Below are positions 1-8,572 of a stretch of DNA of 64,000 bases, one piece after another (position 1 is the stretch's first letter; each line of letters starts with the position of its first letter). Made by a program: the position numbers and the translations under genes. The notes beneath the pieces are model-generated. The model had not been told where the DNA came from. It made no database searches and worked only from the letters and a program-made list of their open reading frames with translations. The stretch lies in assembly GCA_050260415.1 (NCBI GenBank), contig JBLNCE010000055.1:30185-94184 (forward strand), written 5' to 3'. Origin of the DNA: JBLNCE01 sp050260415. GTDB taxonomy: Bacteria; Bacillota; UBA4882; JAAYXC01.

Positions 1-38
1 GCCTTGAGATGCCAATGAACGCAGAGGGGGCGTTGCGC

Positions 39-566
39 ATGTCAACCATTACCGAAGCGGTCTCACGCAAGTTTCCGGAAGGGATCGTCCTGGTATCCTC
101 CGTCAGCAAGGAGGGCAGGGTGAATGTGATGCCCGCCGGCTGGAGCATGGTCACCTCGAACGAGCCGCTCCTGGTCGCCGTGAGCGTGGGCAAGGAGCGT
201 TACACGCACGCGCTCATCATGGAAACCAGGGAGTTTGTGCTCGCGTATCCGTCCTTCGATATGGCGGACGACGTCATGATTACCGGCACGCAGTCAGGCC
301 GGGACACGGCCAAGATGGAGAGATGCCGGCTCCGGCTGGTGCCGGCGGAGAAGGTGGGCGCGCGGCTGATCGAAGGCGCGGTGGCCAACCTTGAATGCCG
401 CCTGCACTCCTATCATCCCACCGGCGATCACACGATCTTCGTGGGGGAGGTCGTGGCCGGACACGTGGGCGGACCGCCGTGCAGCCGGTTGATGAATTTC
501 GGACGGAGGCATTTCGCGGTGGCGCGCATGGACCCCGAGGCACAGGTGAGCTACGAAAACGCTTGA
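39..566 (+). CDS. Flavin reductase-like, FMN-binding domain protein
   Basis: This is a 175-residue cytoplasmic protein of the flavin reductase / FMN-binding split-barrel family. Members bind FMN and either supply reduced flavin or act as small oxidoreductases, and the substrate here cannot be told. The N-terminal stretch FPEGIVLVSSVSKEGRVNVM followed by AGWSMVTSNEPLL is the usual opening of the fold, and the length is normal for the family. ATG at 39 is chosen because GAGGGGG lies 8 nt upstream; an in-frame ATG at 9 has no such site. The window starts just before it, so its operon partners on the left are unknown. The dapF-like gene follows only after a 385-bp repeat-rich gap, so the two are probably not co-transcribed. 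Confidence 0.8.
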   Translation: MSTITEAVSRKFPEGIVLVSSVSKEGRVNVMPAGWSMVTSNEPLLVAVSVGKERYTHALIMETREFVLAYPSFDMADDVMITGTQSGRDTAKMERCRLRLVPAEKVGARLIEGAVANLECRLHSYHPTGDHTIFVGEVVAGHVGGPPCSRLMNFGRRHFAVARMDPEAQVSYENA

Positions 567-586
567 CCGTTACTTCTCTGGAAACG

Positions 587-945
587 GTGTGAAAAACCTC
601 ATCATCGTGAATCGATGAAGGCCCTCTCCCCCTTGGTCCCCCGTTCGGCTGAGCTCACGGCCGAAGCCTCTCCCGCCTGCAGGCCGTTCCTCCTTCGCCG
701 AGGCTTCGGAGGATCAGATCCACCGTAGCTTCAGCGGAGGTGGAAGCGCCGACATCCAGGATTGCGGCCTTACGGTGCGCAGGCCCGCGAGTGCGGGAGA
801 GGGGGAAGGGAAGCGTCCTCCGTGGTGAGCCTGTAGGCCCTAATCCTTTTCCCTTCCCCCGTCACGGGTCGCGCTTAATCACATCCTGTGAGCGTGACTT
901 CCGCGCCGTCCTGTCGCTGGGGGAGGGAATCGAAGGGGAGAGGGA
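587..945. repeat. Degenerate dispersed repeat, hairpin-rich (family A)
   Basis: The gap between the flavin-reductase gene and dapF holds no convincing gene. It opens with GGTGTGAAAAACC and a stretch (587-642) that recurs almost unchanged at 24981-25037. It continues with inverted CTCTCCC / GGGAGAG words (about 650-680, 795-815, 850-880) of the kind seen in the tidy hairpins at 8573-8635 and 35342-35405. The right end (GGGGAGAGGG, 936-945) appears to serve as the ribosome binding site of the next gene. Short frames across it are repeat translation, not genes. Confidence 0.6.
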
Positions 946-951
946 ACATCC

Positions 952-1830
952 TTGAACGAGAAGAGGGTGATTGAGACGATCACGGCCGAATTTCACAAAT
1001 ATCACGCCCTCGGCAACGACTACCTCGTCATTGACCCGCAGAGGACGCGGCTCGCCCTGAACGAGCAGAACATCAAGCTGATCTGCCACCGCAATTTCGG
1101 CCTCGGCTCCGATGGGATCCTTTGGGGTCCGTTCTTCGAGGGGGACCGCATCAGCCTGAGGATCCTCAACCCCGACGGCAGCGAGGCGGAGAAGAGCGGA
1201 AACGGCATTCGTATCTTCGCGCGGTACCTAATGGAAGCCGGCTATGTAACGGGCGATGGTTTTTCCCTTCGCACGCTTGGAGGCGATGTCGCGGTCGAGA
1301 TCCTGGATCGACGGGCGCGCATGGTCCGTGTGGACATGGGGACGGTGACTTTCTGGAGCGACCGGATACCGGTCGGCGGCGAGCGGCGCGAGGTGGTGGA
1401 TGAGGCGCTTACGGTGGGTGAAGAGTGCTATCGGGTGACATGCGTTTCGCTCGGCAACCCGCACTGCGTCATCCCCGTCGCGGACATCTCGCGCGATCTG
1501 GCCGCGCGAATCGGCCCGTTGATTGAGAGGCATCCCAGCTTTCCCAGGCGGATAAACATGCAATTACTTCGAGTCCTTGACCGCAACAATATTCAGATCG
1601 AGATCTGGGAGCGGGGCGCCGGCTATACCCTGGCCTCCGGCAGCAGCAGTTGCGCGGCGGCCAGCGCCGCGTTCCGGTTGGGACTGGTGGATGACCGGGT
1701 GACGGTTCACATGCCCGGGGGGAAGATCGAGGTACAAATCAAAACCGACGGACACGTCCTGATGACTGGTCCGGTCGTCGGCGTGGCGCGGGGGGAGTTC
1801 AGCCCCGATCTTTTGACGCTATGCGTCTGA
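952..1830 (+). CDS. dapF: Diaminopimelate epimerase-like protein, Ser/Ser variant
   Basis: The 292-residue protein has the full DapF two-domain fold signature: KYHALGNDYLVID near residue 17, NPDGSEAEKSGNGIRIF near residue 75, GNPHCV near residue 170 and WERGAGYTLASGSSSCAAA near residue 220. Known DapF interconverts LL- and meso-diaminopimelate with two catalytic cysteines, in the contexts xCGNG and xACGSG. Here the first reads KSGNG and the second LASGS, so both cysteines are serine (codons AGC and TCC, read directly). Everything around them is conserved, so this is not decay. TTG at 952 is chosen because GGGGAGAGGG lies 6 nt upstream; a GTG at 967 is the alternative. It stands alone rather than in a lysine operon. 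True epimerase activity is doubtful; membership of the DapF/PhzF fold is not. Confidence 0.85.
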   Translation: MNEKRVIETITAEFHKYHALGNDYLVIDPQRTRLALNEQNIKLICHRNFGLGSDGILWGPFFEGDRISLRILNPDGSEAEKSGNGIRIFARYLMEAGYVTGDGFSLRTLGGDVAVEILDRRARMVRVDMGTVTFWSDRIPVGGERREVVDEALTVGEECYRVTCVSLGNPHCVIPVADISRDLAARIGPLIERHPSFPRRINMQLLRVLDRNNIQIEIWERGAGYTLASGSSSCAAASAAFRLGLVDDRVTVHMPGGKIEVQIKTDGHVLMTGPVVGVARGEFSPDLLTLCV

Positions 1831-1977
1831 TAAACAGATGACCGAATGAGATGGCCTCTGTTGCACCGGGAAAAAGGGTGAGACGGCGGTCCTTCATTCG
1901 ATCGTTCCAGACCATAGACTGAATCAGCCCGCAACCCCGTTTGTTGGTGATTGACGGGAAGCACTCGGCATGGAAAA

Positions 1978-1996
1978 ATTAATTAAAGTAATTAAT
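1978..1996. promoter_or_regulatory. Candidate ROK-repressor operator
   Basis: A perfect 8-bp inverted repeat, ATTAATTA-AAG-TAATTAAT. The same 19-bp layout recurs at 3604-3622 in front of the ROK gene, and TTGACG lies 27 bp before this site and 28 bp before that one. It now sits before a decayed permease gene, so it probably belonged to an operon promoter whose first genes have been lost. It may still drive the SIS gene at 2317. Confidence 0.5.
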
Positions 1997-2002
1997 AAAC
2001 GC

Positions 2003-2287
2003 ACACCGTCTTCAAATCGCTGAGCCTGCTCAATACGATGGCCGGCCTGACCTTGGCCTTGACGTCGGCGGCCTTGCCGTTCTGCGTCTGGCCGATCAAA
2101 GGATTCCCAAGGATGCCCTACGGACGCTCTCGGTGGGTATCCCCTGCGGTACCTGGGAGAGCTGTCATATGATTGGGCCACGGTGATGGCGATTTCCGTC
2201 ATTGGGACACTGCCCACGCTCTTGCTCCTTGTTTTCTTCCAGGGTTACATGGTCCAAGGCCTGACGGCGGGGAGCATCAAGGGCTAA
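2003..2287 (+). pseudogene. Relic of sugar ABC transporter permease (MalG type)
   Basis: This stretch is a decayed copy of the permease gene at 9746-10573. From CCGTCTTC through GAGCCTGCTCAATACGATG to GATCAAAGGATTC it follows the intact gene at about 10120-10220. It then jumps to sequence matching about 10390 onward (ACGCTCTCGGTGGG) and keeps the exact C-terminal end MVQGL-T-GSIKG and stop. About 170 bp are missing inside, and everything upstream of about residue 125 is gone. No open frame runs through it. The stop lies 29 nt before the SIS gene, as a permease would in a transporter-SIS operon. The relic suggests that a second transporter once preceded the first SIS gene. Confidence 0.8.
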
Positions 2288-2316
2288 CCTACATTAACAG
2301 CTTTGGAGGCGAGAGA

Positions 2317-3375
2317 ATGGAGAAAGAACCGGGCGCGTTCACCTATGCCGAGATCCTGGGACAGCCGGCAGTCCTTGGCGCCGTGATCGCGGAGATGGAG
2401 CACATGGCGGCGATCTGCCAAGGGGTCTTCACGACTCTGCAGCCGGAAGAAATAGTGTTCACCGGCTGCGGGACGTCGTACTACCTGGCGCAGGCCATCG
2501 GCGCGGCGTTTTCGAACTACAACCGGATTCCATCCCGCGCCGTGGCCGCATCGGAACTGCTGCTCTATCCGGAACTATACCTGGGGGAGCGAAGGACGCT
2601 GCTCGTACCGATCACCCGCTCGGCGAAGACGAGCGAGGTGCGCGGGGCGCTCGCCGCGGCCCGCGCCCGCCCGGGTGTAACGACGCTGGCGATCACCTGC
2701 GATCCGGATAGCGCCGCGGTCAATGACTACTTCGTCCTCGTGCCGGGTACGGCGGAGCGGAGTGTCGTCATGACCCAATCGTTCTCGGGCTTGCTCATGG
2801 CCGGCCTGATTCTAGCCCTTTCCGCGGCGGGAAAGACCGATTTGCTCGGGGGATTGGCGCGCATGCCCGAAGCCTGCGCGGGACTGCTTGGCAGGAGCGA
2901 GCACCTTGCCCGGAAAGTCGTGGCGGAGAACGGGGACGCCAACCTCTTCATCTTCCTGGGACAGGGTCCATGCTACGGATTGGCCGGGGAGGCCATGATC
3001 AAGATGAAGGAGATGTCCTTGTCGAACGCCGAAGCCCACCACAGCCTGGAATACCGGCACGGTCCGATCTCCCTGGTCGATGGGCGGACGTTCGCCATGC
3101 TCTTTACCTCGCGGGCGGCCGCGGAGGTGGAGTTACGTTTGCTTGTGGACCTCGCGCGGCTCGGAGCCGGAACGATGGCCGTCGGTTGCGCCATGCCGGA
3201 GGAGATGAAGTCCGTCGTGAACTACCACCTTGAGCTGGACCCGGAGCTTGACGACTTCCTCTGCGGGCCGCTGGCAATCGTGCCGGCGCAGTTCTTTGCC
3301 TACCATTACGCCCGCAGAAAAGGACTTGATCTGGATACGCCGCCGTATTTGACGCAAGCCGTGGTCCTCGCCTGA
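2317..3375 (+). CDS. SIS-domain amino-sugar-phosphate isomerase/deaminase (copy 1)
   Basis: The 352-residue protein carries two SIS domains like the isomerase half of GlmS. Visible motifs are FTGCGTSYYLA near residue 48 (sugar-phosphate loop), PITRSAKTSEV near 98, TQSFSGLLMA near 150 and GEAMIKMKEMS then LEYRHGP near 225-248, the counterparts of the GlmS catalytic Glu and Lys-His segments. It lacks the glutaminase domain, so it should run in the catabolic direction, as in NagB-II/AgaS-type enzymes that convert glucosamine-6-P or galactosamine-6-P to the ketose phosphate and ammonia. ATG at 2317 has GGAGG 8 nt upstream; the longer frame starts inside the permease relic. A close paralogue lies at 4885 beyond the ROK regulator. 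Which amino sugar each copy prefers cannot be read from sequence. Confidence 0.82.
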   Translation: MEKEPGAFTYAEILGQPAVLGAVIAEMEHMAAICQGVFTTLQPEEIVFTGCGTSYYLAQAIGAAFSNYNRIPSRAVAASELLLYPELYLGERRTLLVPITRSAKTSEVRGALAAARARPGVTTLAITCDPDSAAVNDYFVLVPGTAERSVVMTQSFSGLLMAGLILALSAAGKTDLLGGLARMPEACAGLLGRSEHLARKVVAENGDANLFIFLGQGPCYGLAGEAMIKMKEMSLSNAEAHHSLEYRHGPISLVDGRTFAMLFTSRAAAEVELRLLVDLARLGAGTMAVGCAMPEEMKSVVNYHLELDPELDDFLCGPLAIVPAQFFAYHYARRKGLDLDTPPYLTQAVVLA

Positions 3376-3575
3376 TTGCAGGCAGACATGGGGCGGATGC
3401 TGATGGTCAAGACGGGGAGGCGAAGTGCCGGCGATCTCAGGACGCGCGGCGCAAGAGAAAAACCAAAAGTTGAGTGAATCGGGGTTCCAGCCCAGAAAGC
3501 GAAAGATATTACAAGTATCGGGGCGCTCATCTCAATTAACTGGCTGGTATTATGCATCAGCCGGTCGGGGGTTGT

Positions 3576-3622
3576 TTGACGGAACCGTTTCGGTTGTGGA
3601 ATAATTAATTAAATAAATTAAT
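3576..3622 (+). promoter_or_regulatory. ROK gene promoter with overlapping operator
   Basis: TTGACG (3576-3581) is followed after 18 bp by AATAAT (3600-3605), a plausible sigma-A promoter. Overlapping the -10 and running downstream is ATTAATTA-AAT-AAATTAAT (3604-3622), an inverted repeat matching the site at 1978-1996 in arm sequence and spacing. The position suits autorepression by the ROK protein encoded 17 nt downstream. The rest of the 3376-3638 gap shows nothing else. Confidence 0.55.
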
Positions 3623-3638
3623 CAAAAGGAGCCCAGCC

Positions 3639-4850
3639 ATGCGTCCTCTCAAGGGCAAGAACATGGCCGACTTGCGCAAGAGTAACCGGGCCAGGGTCCT
3701 TGAGGTCCTATTCAGACATGGGCCGATCTCCAGGGCGGAGATCAGCGAGATTACCGGTCTGACCCCGCCCGCGGTCACCGCGCTGGCCAACGAGTTGATC
3801 GGAGAAGGTCTCTTGGCGGAGGCGGGGGTTGAGGACGGCAAGGCAACCGTGGGTAGAAAGCGCATAAAGTTGCAGCTCATTGCCGATTCGATGGTGGCCG
3901 TAGGCGTGGAGATTGGCATCAAGCATCTATCGCTTGGGCTTGTCGACCTCAACGGCCGGATCTTCAATACAACCACGCTGAACATTGAGGATAGCGACCC
4001 CGATGCCATTATTAAACTGGCGGCCAGCGGGATCGAACGCATCGCGCGGGATTATGCCGCGCACCGGGTAATCGGCGTCGGCGTCGGCGCCACGGGTCTG
4101 GTGGACGGCGAGACCGGGATCGTGCGGTATTCGCCGAACATTGGCTGGCATGACGTTCCCTTGCGGCGTCTTTTGGAGGAACGGCTCAAGCTGTCCGTGG
4201 TCGTCGACAATAACGTACGCCTCATGGCGCTCGGCGAGAACATGTTCTTTCACAACCAGGGCGATGTCGCCAGGTTGGCCTTGATTCACGCCGATTACGG
4301 GATCGGCTGCGGGTTCACCGTCAACGGCGAGCTTTATTACGGGCGGGGCTTTGCCGGGGGGGAACTTGGGCACACCATCATTCTACCAGAGGGTCCGCCG
4401 TGTATCTGCGGTAAAAAAGGCTGCCTGGAAACCGTCGCCTCGGGCAGGGCGATCACCACCCGCTATGCGGAGAAGACGAACCGCGGCAAGCTTAGTTACC
4501 GCGACGGGCTGCAGCAACTGCTCGCGGCGGGCGCCAAAAACGAGAAAGCGGCGGTGGAGATTCTCGCTGAGGCAGGCATGTATATGGGGATTGGTCTTAC
4601 CAACCTCGCGACGGTGCTTGCGCCCGATCTGATCGTGCTGCACGGGCCCGTGTTCAAGTCGGATATCTACGCCCGGCACATGGCGGAGCAGATTGAGAGT
4701 CTCACCCGCGGCGAAGGCGAGGGTCTTTCCATTGTCAGCAGCCGCAAGCAGGGCGACCTGGTTATTCTGGGCGCGGGGGCGCTGACGATCCAGAAACTTT
4801 TGATCGACGACGCCTCACGCACGCGGCTGAGTAACGGCGGCGGCACTTGA
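3639..4850 (+). CDS. ROK-family transcriptional regulator (NagC/XylR-like)
   Basis: The 403-residue protein has an N-terminal winged-helix domain (about residues 10-75, with GPISRAEISEITGLTPPAV as its HTH) fused to a ROK sugar-binding domain. The ROK part shows GVGVGATGLVD near 145, DNNVRLMALGE near 188, FAGGELGHTIILPEGP near 238 and the zinc motif CICGKKGCLE near 253. Regulators of this type repress sugar operons and release DNA on binding a sugar or sugar phosphate. Its place between two SIS genes and ahead of nagA points to an amino-sugar phosphate as inducer. AAAGGAG upstream supports ATG at 3639. Two matching palindromes (1978 and 3604) are candidate binding sites. A kinase role is unlikely given the HTH, although no separate amino-sugar kinase is seen in the cluster. 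Confidence 0.88.
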   Translation: MRPLKGKNMADLRKSNRARVLEVLFRHGPISRAEISEITGLTPPAVTALANELIGEGLLAEAGVEDGKATVGRKRIKLQLIADSMVAVGVEIGIKHLSLGLVDLNGRIFNTTTLNIEDSDPDAIIKLAASGIERIARDYAAHRVIGVGVGATGLVDGETGIVRYSPNIGWHDVPLRRLLEERLKLSVVVDNNVRLMALGENMFFHNQGDVARLALIHADYGIGCGFTVNGELYYGRGFAGGELGHTIILPEGPPCICGKKGCLETVASGRAITTRYAEKTNRGKLSYRDGLQQLLAAGAKNEKAAVEILAEAGMYMGIGLTNLATVLAPDLIVLHGPVFKSDIYARHMAEQIESLTRGEGEGLSIVSSRKQGDLVILGAGALTIQKLLIDDASRTRLSNGGGT

Positions 4851-4884
4851 AACAAGCAAAAATGGAATCATGGAGGTGACTTGC

Positions 4885-5943
4885 GTGGGTAAGAAGCCGG
4901 GTGAATTTACTTACGCCGAGATCGTCGCCCAGCCGGACGTACTGGGCGCCGTGGCCGCCAAGAAGGAGAGCTTGACGGCGACATGCAAAGCGGTCTTTGC
5001 CGTGGTCCAACCGGAAGAGGTCATCTTCACCGGTTGTGGCACCTCATACTATCTGGCCCAAACGATCTGCGCCGCGTTTTCGCGCTACAACCGCATTCCC
5101 GCCCGCGCTTTGGCCGCTTCGGAACTGCTGCTCTACCCGGAGTTGTATCTCAAGGAACGGCGAACTTTGTTCGTGCCGATTACCCGCTCGGCGCAGACCA
5201 CCGAGGTACGCAGGGTTCTGGCCGCGGTGCGCGGCCGCCCGGGCGTCGCGACGATGGCCGTTTCCTGCGATCCGGACAGCGCCGGGATAAACGACTATTG
5301 CCTCCTCACGCCGGTCACGGCGGAAAAAAGCGTGGTCATGACCAAATCGTTCTCCGCGCTGCTCATGGCGGGTCTCTTCATGGCCCTTGCCGCGGCGGGA
5401 GAGACCGATCTGAGCGAGGCCTTGGCGCGCCTGCCAAGCAGCGGCGCGGAGGCGGTGGCAAGGAGCGAAGCGATGGCGCGGAAGATCGTGGCGGAGAACG
5501 GGGACGCCAATCTCTTTGTCTTCCTGGGGCAGGGTCCGTGCTATGGTCTGGCCGGCGAAGCGATGATCAAGATGACGGAGATGTCCCTGGCGAACACCGC
5601 CGTCTTTCACAGCCTGGAATATCGGCATGGACCGCTCTCCCTGGTCGATAAGCGGACATTGGTCGTCCTTTTTGCCTCGCAGGCCGCCGTCGAGGTGGAG
5701 TTGCCGCTCCTCAAAGAACTCAAGGGTCTGGGCGCCCGGACGATGGCGATCGGCGGCGCGCTGCCGGAGGCGTTGACGTCCGTGGCGAACTACCACGTTG
5801 AACTGGCCCCCGGCCTTGGCGATTATCTTTGCGGCCCGTTGGCCATCGTACCGGCCCAGATGCTTGCCTATCATTATGCGCGCCGCCGGGGGCTCGATCT
5901 GGATACGCCGCGGCATCTATCCCATGCCGTGGTGCTGGCCTAA
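4885..5943 (+). CDS. SIS-domain amino-sugar-phosphate isomerase/deaminase (copy 2)
   Basis: A 352-residue paralogue of the SIS protein at 2317, collinear throughout: FTGCGTSYYLA near residue 48, PITRSAQTTEV near 98, TKSFSALLMAGL near 150, and GEAMIKMTEMS then LEYRHGP near 225-248. GTG at 4885 is chosen because a perfect GGAGGTGA lies 5 nt upstream; an ATG at 4870 would overlap that site. The stop is 3 nt before nagA, so the two are translated together. This fits deacetylation by NagA followed by isomerisation and deamination by this protein. Two kept copies may mean two substrates (GlcN-6-P and GalN-6-P) or two expression conditions; this is inference. Confidence 0.82.
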   Translation: MGKKPGEFTYAEIVAQPDVLGAVAAKKESLTATCKAVFAVVQPEEVIFTGCGTSYYLAQTICAAFSRYNRIPARALAASELLLYPELYLKERRTLFVPITRSAQTTEVRRVLAAVRGRPGVATMAVSCDPDSAGINDYCLLTPVTAEKSVVMTKSFSALLMAGLFMALAAAGETDLSEALARLPSSGAEAVARSEAMARKIVAENGDANLFVFLGQGPCYGLAGEAMIKMTEMSLANTAVFHSLEYRHGPLSLVDKRTLVVLFASQAAVEVELPLLKELKGLGARTMAIGGALPEALTSVANYHVELAPGLGDYLCGPLAIVPAQMLAYHYARRRGLDLDTPRHLSHAVVLA

Positions 5944-5946
5944 GCC

Positions 5947-7185
5947 ATGGCAATCACCGCGCACGCCGACGTGGCGCTGAGGCCGCGCCCGGAGCCGTCG
6001 CCGGACGCGAAGCATGAGACGGAACTGATCGTTAAAAACGGCGAGGTCCTGACGGACCAAGGGCTGCTCCCGCTCGACGTGGCCGTTACCAGGGGCCGAA
6101 TCGCCGCACTTGTCCAGCCCGCCATGGCGCGGTCCGCCGGTAAGACGATCGACGCGGCTGGATTCTATGTCCTGCCGGGGTTTATCGATCTGCATACGCA
6201 TGGCGGTGCCGGCATCGATCTCATGCACGCCACGGAGGACGAGATCGCCCGGTTGACCGAGTTTTACGCCGCCCAAGGCACGACCGGTTTCTTGGCCACC
6301 ACGCTTACGGCCGCCAAGGAAGAGACGCTCAGCGCCCTGGTAAGAATGAAAAAAGTGAGCGAGCGCGGGACATGCGGCGCGCGGATGCTGGGCATTCATC
6401 TCGAAGGGCCTTATATTACCAGGGATTTTGCCGGTGCGCAGCCGACCGCGCACATCGTTCCACCTACGCCCCAGGATTTTGCGGCTTACGACGCGGCGGC
6501 GGGCGGCCTTATCAGATTGGTCACCTTGGCGCCGGAAGTGGATGGCGCCTTGGAATTAATTTCATATTTACGCCAGCGTGGCGTTGCCGTATCGTTAGGC
6601 CACTCCGGGGCGACATACAAGTGCGCCTTGGCCGCCATCGCCGCCGGGGCCTGCAGTTGCACCCACATTTTCAACGGCATGAAGGGATTGCACCACCACG
6701 AGCCGGGTATTCTCGGCGCCTGCCTCGAAAGTGAGATCTACAGCGAATTAATCTGCGACGGCCGGCATCTCGCGCCGGGGACCGTGCGTCTGCTCTGGAA
6801 GACAAAGGGGATCGACCGCTTGCTTGCCGTCACGGACAGCATGGTGGCGGCGGGATTGCCCGACGGGACCTATTGGCAGGGATCCCTTGAGCTGACGGTA
6901 CGCGAAGGCGACGTCCGCTTGCGGGACGGCTCGCGCGCCGGCAGCTCCTTGACGATGATTGGGGCGCTCAGGAACCTGATCAAGTTTACCGGCCGCGGTC
7001 TCGCCGAGTGTGTGCGGCCGTTGACGTGCAATCCGGCGGCGCTCCTGGGGATACAGGGCGCCAAGGGCGGCATCCGTCAGGGCATGGATGCGGATCTGGT
7101 CCTGATCGACCGGGATTATCGAGTCCGCGGCACCATTGTGGACGGTAGGGTGGTTTATGCCGCCGGGCTTGAGGGGGTGGGATGA
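5947..7185 (+). CDS. nagA: N-acetylglucosamine-6-phosphate deacetylase
   Basis: The 412-residue amidohydrolase-superfamily enzyme removes the acetyl group from GlcNAc-6-P (or GalNAc-6-P) in the cytoplasm. Motifs in order: GFIDLHTHGGAGIDL near residue 80 (metal-binding HTHGG), GIHLEGPY near 150 (metal Glu), SLGHSGATY near 217, CTHIFNGMKGLHHHEPG near 238 (metal and substrate His) and LAVTDSMVAAG near 295 (catalytic Asp). It follows the SIS gene by 3 nt and precedes a sugar-binding protein gene, so it probably belongs to one operon of import and catabolism. No good ribosome binding site is seen before ATG 5947, consistent with translational coupling. The N-terminal 28 residues are longer than usual, and a later start is possible. 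Confidence 0.92.
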   Translation: MAITAHADVALRPRPEPSPDAKHETELIVKNGEVLTDQGLLPLDVAVTRGRIAALVQPAMARSAGKTIDAAGFYVLPGFIDLHTHGGAGIDLMHATEDEIARLTEFYAAQGTTGFLATTLTAAKEETLSALVRMKKVSERGTCGARMLGIHLEGPYITRDFAGAQPTAHIVPPTPQDFAAYDAAAGGLIRLVTLAPEVDGALELISYLRQRGVAVSLGHSGATYKCALAAIAAGACSCTHIFNGMKGLHHHEPGILGACLESEIYSELICDGRHLAPGTVRLLWKTKGIDRLLAVTDSMVAAGLPDGTYWQGSLELTVREGDVRLRDGSRAGSSLTMIGALRNLIKFTGRGLAECVRPLTCNPAALLGIQGAKGGIRQGMDADLVLIDRDYRVRGTIVDGRVVYAAGLEGVG

Positions 7186-7273
7186 GACGCGGTGGGGCAT
7201 CGCGTTTTCAACGGTCCGGATATGAAGTTGTTTATTTTTGACAGCCAAAAACAGCTAAAGGGAGGTTGTATGA

Positions 7274-8542
7274 ATGCGTAGGTTTTCCCTGATAAAGATT
7301 GCCGTGACCGTCGCTTTAGCCCTGGTCATCGTGGCCGTCGCTTGCTCCGCCGCGAGTGTGGTCACGGTGCGGTTCGCCACTTACGGACTCTTGGAGAAAG
7401 CGACCGCCGACCTGTTCAAAAAGATGGCGGTGGATTTCGAGGCGGCCAACAAGGGCGTAAAGATCGAGTTCGTCAACTTTCCCTACGGCGATCTGAAGCA
7501 GCAGGTCCTGGTCATGGCCTCCGCCGGTGACTATGTGGACGTTGTGCACGGCGAGCGCCCCTGGCTAAGCACGTTTGTGGCCTCGGGGTACTTCGCGGAG
7601 TTGGACCGGTTCATGAGCCGGAGCTATCTCAAGGATTTCTACCCCAATATCCTCGACGACATGCGCAGCAACGGCAAGCTCTACGCCATCCCCTGGATCG
7701 TCACCCCGTACGTGCTTTACTACAACAAGGACCTCTTCACCAAGGCCGGACTGGATCCGAACGCGCCGCCCAAGACCTACGACCAGGCAGTCGCCTACGC
7801 AGCCAAGATCGCCGCCTTGAAGGACAAGGACGGCAATCAGGTCTACGGCCTCGGCGAGACCACCGCTTCCGTGCCCGTGAGCGGCTCCTCCATCCTCCGC
7901 GTCCTGTACAGCTTTGGCGGCGGGATCTGGGACAAGAAGGGCAACGTCAGTGTGAATACGCCGGGCAACGTGGAGGCATTCAAGTACTTAAAGACGTTGT
8001 ACGAGAACAAATATAACGCGGAGGTCGCCAAGCTGAAGGATCTCCGTAACCTCTTCGCCATCGGGCGGCTGGGAATGTACTTTGACCAGCTCTGGGGCAT
8101 CAGCGGCGCCATCGCCATCAATCCCGAGATCCAAGGGAAGCTCGGCCTGGCGCCGCCGCCGGCGACCGCCGCGACCAAGGGGTTGAGCACCCTCGAAGCA
8201 CACATGCTCTTGATCATGAAAGACTCCAAGCACAAGAGCGAAGCGGCGCGGTTCGTCGAGTACATCACCTCCAAGGACGTCATGGTCAACTACTATACCA
8301 ATTACAGCAGGTTCATCGCCCCGCGCGCCTCGATCGACAAGCTGCCGGAGATGAACGATGCCTTTATCAAGCCGGCCAAGACAAGCATCAGTCAGTGCAA
8401 AGCCATGGCCAAACAACACCCCAACATGGAAAGCGCGTTCCTGGAACTCTGCGCGGCCGCGCAAAAGGTCACGGTCGGCAAGAGCAGTCCCGAGACCGTC
8501 GTCAAGGAACTGGACGCCAAGCTGAAGGAGATCCTGAAGTAG
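7274..8542 (+). CDS. Sugar ABC transporter substrate-binding protein (family 1)
   Basis: The 422-residue protein starts with a clear export signal (MRRFSLIKIAVTVALALVIV then AVACSAAS). The AVAC step resembles a lipobox, so it may be a lipoprotein held at the outer face of the membrane. The mature part has the features of extracellular solute-binding family 1, such as FPYGDLKQQVLVMASAGDY, IPWIVTPYVLYYNKDLF near residue 140 and the closing domain with WGISGA. GGGAGG 8 nt before ATG 7274 supports the start. Two permease genes follow, and nagA precedes it by 88 bp, so the likely ligand is an N-acetyl-amino sugar or a short oligosaccharide of one. No ATPase gene is in the cluster; a shared MsmK-type ATPase elsewhere is expected. 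Confidence 0.88.
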   Translation: MRRFSLIKIAVTVALALVIVAVACSAASVVTVRFATYGLLEKATADLFKKMAVDFEAANKGVKIEFVNFPYGDLKQQVLVMASAGDYVDVVHGERPWLSTFVASGYFAELDRFMSRSYLKDFYPNILDDMRSNGKLYAIPWIVTPYVLYYNKDLFTKAGLDPNAPPKTYDQAVAYAAKIAALKDKDGNQVYGLGETTASVPVSGSSILRVLYSFGGGIWDKKGNVSVNTPGNVEAFKYLKTLYENKYNAEVAKLKDLRNLFAIGRLGMYFDQLWGISGAIAINPEIQGKLGLAPPPATAATKGLSTLEAHMLLIMKDSKHKSEAARFVEYITSKDVMVNYYTNYSRFIAPRASIDKLPEMNDAFIKPAKTSISQCKAMAKQHPNMESAFLELCAAAQKVTVGKSSPETVVKELDAKLKEILK

Positions 8543-8572
8543 TTCAGGGCACGCGTCCGGGGCGATGTTTTT

